A stretch of 64,000 bases of DNA from Ferrimonas pelagia. GTDB lineage: Bacteria; Pseudomonadota; Gammaproteobacteria; Enterobacterales; Shewanellaceae. Positions 58,895 to 64,000 of this stretch are shown here, piece after piece. The notes under the pieces are model-generated. The model saw only the letters and a program-made list of their open reading frames with translations. It was not told the DNA's origin and searched no databases. Both the position numbers and the translations under genes were made by a program. Position 1 is the first letter of the stretch; each line of letters begins with the position of its first letter. Location of the stretch: the NCBI RefSeq assembly GCF_039543565.1, contig NZ_BAABJZ010000098.1, forward strand, positions 34,293 through 98,292, read 5' to 3'.

Positions 58895-61516
58895 ATGCAC
58901 ATGACCACCGCTGAACTCCGAGAAGCGTTTTTGGAGTATTTCCGTTCTGAGGGCCACGAACGTGTGGCGTCCAGCTCGCTGGTACCTCACAACGACCCGA
59001 CCCTGCTGTTTACCAATGCCGGGATGAATCAGTTTAAGGACTGTTTCCTCGGGGCCGAGCAGCGCAGCTACACCCGCGCCGCGACCGCACAGCGCTGTGT
59101 TCGAGCCGGTGGTAAGCACAACGATCTGGAAAACGTGGGCTTCACTGCCCGTCACCACACCTTCTTCGAAATGCTGGGTAACTTCAGCTTTGGCGATTAT
59201 TTCAAGCAAGACGCCATTAAGTATGCCTGGACCTTCTTGACCGAAGTACTGCAGCTGCCAAAAGAGAAGCTGTGCGTCACCATCTATGAAACCGATGATG
59301 AAGCGTTCGAGATCTGGACCAAAGAGATGGGGGTTCCAGAAGAGAACCTGATCCGCATCGGCGATAACAAAGGTGCGCCGTACGCGTCGGATAACTTCTG
59401 GACCATGGGCGACACCGGCCCGTGCGGGCCGTGTACCGAGATCTTCTACGATCACGGTGAACATATCTGGGGCGGTCGTCCTGGGACGCCGGAAGAGGAT
59501 GGCGATCGTTTCATCGAGATCTGGAACATCGTGTTCATGCAGTTCAACCGTTTCGCCGACGGTACCATGGAGCCGCTGCCAAAGCCTGCGGTGGATACCG
59601 GCATGGGCATTGAGCGCATTGCGGCGATCATGCAAGGCGGTCATTCCAATTACGACATCGACATCTTCCAGCGCCTGATCAAGGCCGCAGCGGACGCAAC
59701 CGGTGCCACCGATCTGGACAACAAATCCTTGCGCGTCGTGGCGGATCACATCCGCTCCTGCGCCTTTTTGATCGTCGACGGGGTGATGCCCTCCAACGAA
59801 GGCCGTGGCTACGTGCTGCGCCGTATTATCCGCCGCGCGATCCGTCATGGTCGTAAAATGGGCGCGACCGACACCTTCTTCTACAAGTTGGTGGGCGAGT
59901 TGGCCGAGACCATGGGTTGCGCCGGCGAAGAGCTGAAAAAGCAGCAAGCCATGGTCGAGAAGGTGCTGAAGATCGAAGAAGAGAACTTCGCCCGCACCCT
60001 GGATCGCGGTATCGCCTTGTTGGGCGAGGCTCTGGACAATCTGGACGGAAAAGAGCTGGATGGCGAGACCGTCTTCAAGCTGTACGATACCTTTGGTTTC
60101 CCTGCGGATCTGACCAACGATGTGGCGCGCGAGCGCGGCTTTACCATCGATGAAGCGGGCTTTGAGGTGCAGATGGAAGCCCAGCGCCAGCGCGCCCGCG
60201 AGGCGGGTAACTTTGGCGTTGATTACTCCAAGGTCCTGACCATTGACAGCGAAACCCAATTTACCGGCTACGACGCGACAAGCGGCACTGGCAGCATCGT
60301 CGGGATCTATGTCGACGGCGAAGCGACCGAGCAGTTGGCCGACGATCGTGAGGCGCTGTTGATCCTGGATCAAACCCCATTCTACGCCGAGTCCGGCGGT
60401 CAAACCGGTGATACCGGCGAGATCGTTACGGACGCCGGTCGCTTCCTGGTGGTCGACACCAGCAAGATCGGCCAAGCGTTCGCGCACAAAGGTAAGCTGG
60501 TTTCGGGGGCGGTTGCCATCGGGGACGCGGCGCAAGCGCAAGTGGATGCCGAGCGCCGTGATGCCATTCGCCTCAATCACTCGGCGACGCACCTGCTGCA
60601 CGCTGCGCTGCGCAACGTGTTGGGTGATCACGTCAATCAGAAAGGCTCGCTGGTCATGGCCGATCGTCTGCGTTTTGACTTCTCTCACTTAGAGGGCGTG
60701 ACCGCAGAAGAGCTGGCAACGGTTGAAGCTCAGGTCAACGAGCAGATCCGCGCTAACCACAGCGTCGATACCGAGTTGATGGACATCGAAGCGGCGAAGA
60801 CCCGGGGGGCCATGGCGCTGTTTGGTGAGAAGTATGACGATGAAGTCCGGGTGTTGGCGATGGGGGATTACTCCATTGAGCTGTGTGGTGGTATTCACGC
60901 CAAGCGCACCGGTGACATCGGCTTTATGAAGATCGTCTCTGAGGCCGGGATCGCCGCTGGCGTGCGCCGTATTGAAGCGGTGACTGGTGTCGGTGCGTTA
61001 GCACACACCAACCAACAAGAGTCTCAGCTGCAGCAAACCGCCTCATTGGTTAAAGGTGACGTGGCTTCGGTCGCCTCTAAGGTGAAAGGGTTGCTTGATC
61101 GCAATCGTCAGCTTGAGAAAGAGCTGGAGCAGCTGAAACAAAAGTTGGCCTCCGCCGCCAGTGCGAACCTGATCGATCAGGCGCAAGAGATCGGTGGCGT
61201 GAAGGTCTTGATCAGCCAGCTAGAGAACGCGGACAGCAAAGCCCTGCGCGGCATGGTGGACGATCTGAAAAACCAGCTGGGCAGTGGCATTGTGCTGCTG
61301 GGGAATGTGGCTGGTGGTAAGGTCGGCTTGATCGCCGGTGTCACCAAAGACGTGACCGGCAAAGTCAAAGCCGGTGAGTTGGTCAACCGCGTCGCCCAGC
61401 AGGTGGGTGGCAAAGGTGGCGGCCGTCCGGATATGGCGATGGCCGGTGGTACCGATGTCGCTGCTCTGCCTGCTGCCTTGGCGTCTGCCAAAGACTGGCT
61501 GACCGAACAGTTGTGA
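58895..61516 (+). CDS. alaS: Alanyl-tRNA synthetase
   Basis: 873 residues from ATG 58895 (AGGA upstream); the frame back to 58793 is not family-like. Motifs: RSEGHERVASSSLVPHNDPTLLFTNAGMNQFKD (aminoacylation), editing-site HSATHLLHAAL with CGGIHAKRTG, and the C-terminal DHHA1 domain (GGKGGGRPDMAMAGG). A coiled coil (DRNRQLEKELEQLKQKLAS) supports dimerisation. A MITE-like element begins at its stop codon. Confidence 0.98.
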   Translation: MHMTTAELREAFLEYFRSEGHERVASSSLVPHNDPTLLFTNAGMNQFKDCFLGAEQRSYTRAATAQRCVRAGGKHNDLENVGFTARHHTFFEMLGNFSFGDYFKQDAIKYAWTFLTEVLQLPKEKLCVTIYETDDEAFEIWTKEMGVPEENLIRIGDNKGAPYASDNFWTMGDTGPCGPCTEIFYDHGEHIWGGRPGTPEEDGDRFIEIWNIVFMQFNRFADGTMEPLPKPAVDTGMGIERIAAIMQGGHSNYDIDIFQRLIKAAADATGATDLDNKSLRVVADHIRSCAFLIVDGVMPSNEGRGYVLRRIIRRAIRHGRKMGATDTFFYKLVGELAETMGCAGEELKKQQAMVEKVLKIEEENFARTLDRGIALLGEALDNLDGKELDGETVFKLYDTFGFPADLTNDVARERGFTIDEAGFEVQMEAQRQRAREAGNFGVDYSKVLTIDSETQFTGYDATSGTGSIVGIYVDGEATEQLADDREALLILDQTPFYAESGGQTGDTGEIVTDAGRFLVVDTSKIGQAFAHKGKLVSGAVAIGDAAQAQVDAERRDAIRLNHSATHLLHAALRNVLGDHVNQKGSLVMADRLRFDFSHLEGVTAEELATVEAQVNEQIRANHSVDTELMDIEAAKTRGAMALFGEKYDDEVRVLAMGDYSIELCGGIHAKRTGDIGFMKIVSEAGIAAGVRRIEAVTGVGALAHTNQQESQLQQTASLVKGDVASVASKVKGLLDRNRQLEKELEQLKQKLASAASANLIDQAQEIGGVKVLISQLENADSKALRGMVDDLKNQLGSGIVLLGNVAGGKVGLIAGVTKDVTGKVKAGELVNRVAQQVGGKGGGRPDMAMAGGTDVAALPAALASAKDWLTEQL

Positions 61517-61772
61517 TACCAATCAAACTCAGTATCTGTGCATTCAGCTGAATGAAAACCGGTTTTAGAGAAGGCAGCCAAGCGAAGCTCTAGTCGCGCT
61601 ACAGTGAGTTTGGCCAACGCAGTCTACAGCCGGTATTCGTCAGCCCTTCGGCAAGTCCGCACCGACAGCTGCTCGTTGTTGTGATCGTTCGAAAGGGGTC
61701 TTACATTCCTTCACCATCACGGCGAGAGCCTGTACTGGTGCGGGCTGAGCCCATGCTGAGTGCGATTGGTAT
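61516..61772. mobile_element. MITE-like 257-bp element between alaS and lysC
   Basis: The left end ATACCAATCAAACTCAG (61516-61532) and the right end CTGAGTGCGATTGGTAT (61756-61772) are inverted repeats with 15 of 17 bases matching. There is no transposase frame inside. If the element is CCAATC...GATTGG, TA borders both ends, as for IS630/Tc1-type target duplications. The left end overlaps the last base of the alaS stop and the right end touches the lysC ribosome-binding site. Only one copy is in the window, so mobility is inferred. Confidence 0.65.
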
Positions 61773-61783
61773 AAGGAGCCTAA

Positions 61784-63004
61784 GTGGCACTATTGGTTCA
61801 AAAATATGGTGGCACCTCGGTTGGCTCATTTGAGCGGATCGAGGCGGTGGCCGATAAGATCGCCCGTGCCGTGCGTAGGGGCGATCGGCTCGTTGTGGTG
61901 CTGTCTGCCATGGCCGGTGAAACCAACCGCCTGCTGGGCCTGGCCAAGCAGGTGTCGGCGGAGCCGGCCAGCCGTGAATTGGATATGCTACTGGCGACCG
62001 GAGAGCAGATCTCCATCTCGTTGATGGCGATGGCATTGCATAAGCGCGGGATCGCTGCGCAGGCAATGCTGGGCGATCAGGCGGGTGTGGTGACCGATGG
62101 CCGTCATAGCCGGGCGCGGATCCAGACGGTTGAGGCCGAGCGCCTCATCGACCTGCTGGCGCAAGGGATCGTGCCCGTGGTGGCCGGTTTTCAGGGCCGC
62201 TGCGATGCCGGGGCTTTGACGACGTTGGGTCGGGGCGGCTCGGATACCACAGCAGTGGCATTGGCGGCCGCGCTCCAGGCTGATGAGTGTCAGATCTACA
62301 CCGATGTGGACGGGGTCTACACCACGGATCCACGCGTCGAGCCTCGTGCCCGCAAGATGGACAGCATCACCTTTGAGGAGATGCTGGAGCTGTCGAGTCT
62401 GGGGGCTAAGGTGTTGCAGATCCGTTCGGTGGAGTACGCTGGACGCTACAATGTGCCTCTGCGTGTGTTATCCAGTTTTCAGGATGGCAGCGGTACTTTG
62501 ATCACCTATGAGGATCCGGCGATGGATGCACCTTTGGTTTCCGGCGTGGCGTTTCGCCGCGATGAGGCCAGTCTTACGTTGGTCGGCGTACCGGATGAGG
62601 CCAATGTGGCGGCCCAGATCCTGACGCCGATCAGCGACGCGGGCATCGATGTTGATATGATCGTCCATACCACGACCGGGGCGGGTAAAGCGGATTTTAC
62701 CTTTACCGTGTCGCGGCAGGATCTCGCTCAGGCCAGTGCTCTATTGGCCCCTGTGGTGAAGACCTTGGGGGTGAATTCGCTCCGAACAAACGAAGACTTA
62801 TGTAAAGTCTCTGTTGTCGGGGTGGGAATGAAGAACCATACTGGAGTGGCCAGCCGTATGTTCCAGACGTTAGGACAGGAGGGGATCAGCGTCCAGCTGA
62901 TCTCGACTTCGGAGATCAAGATCTCCGTTGCGCTGGACGAAAAATACTTGGAACTGGCTGTGCGCAGTCTCCATAACGCTTTTGATTTAGCCAAAGGTGA
63001 GTAA
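61784..63004 (+). CDS. lysC: Aspartokinase (monofunctional, LysC type)
   Basis: 406 residues, GTG start after ATAAGGAG. KYGGTSVGSFERI and LGRGGSDTTAVALAAAL form the kinase active site; two C-terminal ACT domains (SGVAFRRDEASLTLVGV and VSVVGVGMKNHTGVASRMFQTLGQEGISVQLISTSEIKISV) bind amino acid inhibitors. This is the single-function, short type, not the fused aspartokinase-homoserine dehydrogenase. The sequence upstream includes the MITE-like element. Confidence 0.96.
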   Translation: MALLVQKYGGTSVGSFERIEAVADKIARAVRRGDRLVVVLSAMAGETNRLLGLAKQVSAEPASRELDMLLATGEQISISLMAMALHKRGIAAQAMLGDQAGVVTDGRHSRARIQTVEAERLIDLLAQGIVPVVAGFQGRCDAGALTTLGRGGSDTTAVALAAALQADECQIYTDVDGVYTTDPRVEPRARKMDSITFEEMLELSSLGAKVLQIRSVEYAGRYNVPLRVLSSFQDGSGTLITYEDPAMDAPLVSGVAFRRDEASLTLVGVPDEANVAAQILTPISDAGIDVDMIVHTTTGAGKADFTFTVSRQDLAQASALLAPVVKTLGVNSLRTNEDLCKVSVVGVGMKNHTGVASRMFQTLGQEGISVQLISTSEIKISVALDEKYLELAVRSLHNAFDLAKGE

Positions 63005-63043
63005 ATCCTCACGGGTGGCTATAGATTTAATCTGGTCTAACTT

Positions 63044-63049
63044 TATAAT
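63044..63049 (+). promoter_or_regulatory. Candidate -10 element for csrA
   Basis: Perfect TATAAT in the lysC-csrA gap, 57 bases before the csrA ATG. No convincing -35 partner was seen, so the promoter may need an activator or be an alternative form. Confidence 0.4.
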
Positions 63050-63105
63050 ACCGCTAAAAGATTCTACCGCCGCTGCGGAATGAGTTAGAGAGAGAGGAGC
63101 AACGA

Positions 63106-63303
63106 ATGCTGATTTTGACTCGCCGTGTGGGCGAAACTTTGATGATCGGTGACGAAGTCACCGTGACTGTTTTGGGTGTGAAAGGTAACCAGGTGCGCAT
63201 TGGCGTTAATGCACCAAAAGAGGTTTCCGTTCACCGTGAAGAGATCTATATGCGGATCCAAGCGGAGAAAGAAGGCGGTAATGCCCCGAGTGGCAACTTC
63301 TGA
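63106..63303 (+). CDS. csrA: CsrA, post-transcriptional regulator
   Basis: 65 residues: MLILTRRVGETLMIGDEVTVTVLGVKGNQVRIGVNAPKEVSVHREEIY is the invariant CsrA core with Arg44-type and Leu4 RNA-binding residues. CsrA binds GGA sites in leaders. Its own leader has AGAGAGGAGC, two GGA-like motifs that would allow self-repression. Position alaS-lysC-csrA-tRNA is conserved in related genera. A terminator follows. Confidence 0.99.
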   Translation: MLILTRRVGETLMIGDEVTVTVLGVKGNQVRIGVNAPKEVSVHREEIYMRIQAEKEGGNAPSGNF

Positions 63304-63311
63304 TCCGAAAG

Positions 63312-63338
63312 ACCGGCGCATTTGCGTCGGTTTTTTTT
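63312..63338 (+). terminator. Terminator of csrA
   Basis: ACCGGCGCA (63312-63320) pairs with TGCGTCGGT (63323-63331) with one G-U, followed by eight T. Confidence 0.88.
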
Positions 63339-63481
63339 GCCCCGACCTTTTGAAGCCTTAGCGATCGCGGCTCAAATAAGAAAAAGTGGCTAGATATCCA
63401 ACAGCTTCCCTCTTGAGTGTTGTTTTGTTCTGCGGATCGGCGAAAAACCGTGCGGACAGTGAACTGGGCTTAGAAAAGGGT

Positions 63482-63509
63482 TTGACATATTTCTGCCAGG
63501 CCTTAATAT
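63482..63509 (+). promoter_or_regulatory. Promoter of the tRNA cluster
   Basis: Perfect TTGACA (63482-63487), 16-base spacer, TAATAT (63504-63509), followed by ACGCCCC, the GC-rich discriminator of stringently controlled stable-RNA promoters. It lies 15 bases before tRNA-Ser. The 150 bases between the csrA terminator and this promoter hold no gene I can support. Confidence 0.75.
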
Positions 63510-63524
63510 ACGCCCCGAAACAAC

Positions 63525-63614
63525 GGTGAGGTGGCCGAGTGGCTGAAGGCGCGCCCCTGCTAAGGGCGTATAGGCTAAAACCTATCGAGGGTTCGAATCC
63601 CTCCCTCACCGCCA
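63525..63614 (+). tRNA. tRNA-Ser (anticodon GCT)
   Basis: 90 bases. Acceptor GGTGAGG pairs with CCTCACC and is followed by G-CCA. The long variable arm (GTATAGGCTAAAACCTATC) is typical of class II tRNA-Ser. Anticodon loop CCTGCTAAG reads AGC/AGU codons. T-arm GGGTTCGAATCCC is intact. CCA is encoded. Confidence 0.97.
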
Positions 63615-63626
63615 TTGTTTCCCTGT

Positions 63627-63703
63627 GCATCCGTAGCTCAGCTGGATAGAGTACTCGGCTACGAACCGAGCGGTCGGAGGTTCGAATCCTCCCGGATGCG
63701 CCA
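63627..63703 (+). tRNA. tRNA-Arg (anticodon ACG), copy 1
   Basis: 77 bases. Acceptor GCATCCG / CGGATGC, D-arm, anticodon stem CTCGG / CCGAG with loop CTACGAA, T-arm GGAGGTTCGAATCCTCC and encoded CCA. ACG is normally edited to ICG and reads CGU/CGC/CGA. Acceptor and anticodon stems differ slightly from copies 2 and 3. Confidence 0.97.
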
Positions 63704-63710
63704 TATTTTG

Positions 63711-63735
63711 AGAGGCCGCGCCTAGCGCGGCCTCT
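63711..63735. other. Hairpin between tRNA-Arg copies 1 and 2
   Basis: Perfect 10-base stem AGAGGCCGCG (63711-63720) / CGCGGCCTCT (63726-63735), loop CCTAG. No T run follows. It may be a partial terminator or a processing structure in the tRNA precursor. Confidence 0.7.
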
Positions 63736-63775
63736 TAGTCTTCAACGGATGAAGCCCCCAAAAGCAAGTTTCTGC

Positions 63776-63852
63776 GCGTCCGTAGCTCAGCTGGATAGAG
63801 TACCTGGCTACGAACCAGGCGGTCGGAGGTTCGAATCCTCCCGGACGCGCCA
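63776..63852 (+). tRNA. tRNA-Arg (anticodon ACG), copy 2
   Basis: 77 bases. Acceptor GCGTCCG / CGGACGC, anticodon stem CCTGG / CCAGG with loop CTACGAA, encoded CCA. Identical over the visible length to copy 3. Confidence 0.97.
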
Positions 63853-63924
63853 TCTTCTCTTTGTAAAAAGAGATATCGCTGTGTATCAGCGGCTCGTTTA
63901 ACCGAGCTAAACTGTTAAGCCTGC

Positions 63925-64000
63925 GCGTCCGTAGCTCAGCTGGATAGAGTACCTGGCTACGAACCAGGCGGTCGGAGGTTCGAATCCTCCCGGACGCGCC
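63925..64000 (+). tRNA. tRNA-Arg (anticodon ACG), copy 3, cut at the window edge
   Basis: 76 of 77 bases; the window ends at CC of the encoded CCA. Sequence identical to copy 2 over the visible part. The 72-base spacer before it has short hairpins (CTCTTT/AAAGAG and GCTCG/CGAGC) but no gene. Confidence 0.95.

Noticed and set aside
58874..60688. 604-codon minus-strand frame inside alaS
   Set aside because: Antisense shadow of AlaS; no recognisable domain, and the plus strand is clearly coding.
63358..63630. 90-codon minus-strand frame ending across tRNA-Ser
   Set aside because: It reads through the tRNA on the antisense strand (GFEPSI-type sequence from the T-arm), a well-known false prediction.
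63627..64000. Regularly spaced repeats resembling a CRISPR array
   Set aside because: The repeats are complete tRNA-Arg genes with cloverleaf structure.

Overview
The window is about 64 kb of chromosome from a free-living gammaproteobacterium. Gene content and order (rpoE-rseABC-lepA-lepB-rnc-era-recO-pdxJ-acpS; ffh-rpsP-rimM-trmD-rplS; aroF-tyrA...pheA-hpf; barA-rlmD-relA-mazG-pyrG-eno-ftsB-ispD-ispF-truD/surE-pcm-nlpD-rpoS-mutS-recA-recX-alaS-lysC-csrA-tRNAs) match the Alteromonadales/Vibrionales/Enterobacterales backbone. The GC-rich coding sequence, the cytochrome c' gene and the long PheA suggest a Shewanella/Ferrimonas-type marine bacterium. That placement is an inference from layout, not a database result. 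Coding density is very high: I see no gene-free stretch over 300 bases, no prophage, no CRISPR array, no intact insertion sequence and no rRNA.

Layout. 1-2.4 kb: the 3' part of nhaA, a small secreted Rap1a/Tai-like gene and nhaR. 2.4-5.9 kb: a drug-efflux MFS gene, sdhE, ygfX and, convergent to them, nadB. 6-15 kb: the sigma-E operon with a near-consensus sigma-E promoter, then a tightly packed lepA-acpS run with many 1-4 base overlaps. 15-17.7 kb, minus strand: ypjD, corB and a secreted protein of unknown function. 17.8-21.4 kb: ffh and the rpsP-rimM-trmD-rplS ribosome operon. 21.6-23.8 kb: aroF-tyrA. 23.8-30.6 kb: an accessory neutral-lipid locus. 30.8-33.3 kb, minus strand: hpf and pheA, with a candidate pheL attenuator between them. 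33.5-37.9 kb: cytochrome b561, a PHP phosphoesterase, cytochrome c', trpR, mtr and a DUF416 gene. 37.9-63.3 kb: the barA-to-csrA stress, nucleotide and repair backbone. 63.5-64 kb: tRNA-Ser(GCT) and three tRNA-Arg(ACG) genes, the last missing its final base at the window edge.

Three items are the least ordinary. (1) truD and surE, normally two overlapping genes, form one uninterrupted 649-codon frame joined by a Pro/Ala/Thr-rich linker of about 56 residues. (2) PheA has 629 residues instead of about 390, because a DAHP-synthase-like domain follows the ACT domain. Its metal and substrate residues appear to be lost, which suggests a pseudoenzyme regulatory module. (3) Between tyrA and pheA lies a compact set: a PHA-system protein, two tandem phasins, a wax ester synthase/DGAT, an HSL-type esterase, a TetR regulator, a DUF2505 protein and a two-domain fatty acyl-CoA reductase. 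Together they could make, coat and mobilise wax esters. Palindromes in its two control regions are candidate operators. A 257-bp sequence with 17-bp inverted ends between alaS and lysC looks like a MITE.

How the genes work together: the window combines envelope stress (rpoE-rseABC), stringent and stationary-phase control (relA, rpoS, barA-csrA), aromatic amino acid synthesis and control (aroF, tyrA, pheA, trpR, mtr), isoprenoid precursors (ispD, ispF) and DNA repair (mutS, recA, recX, recO).
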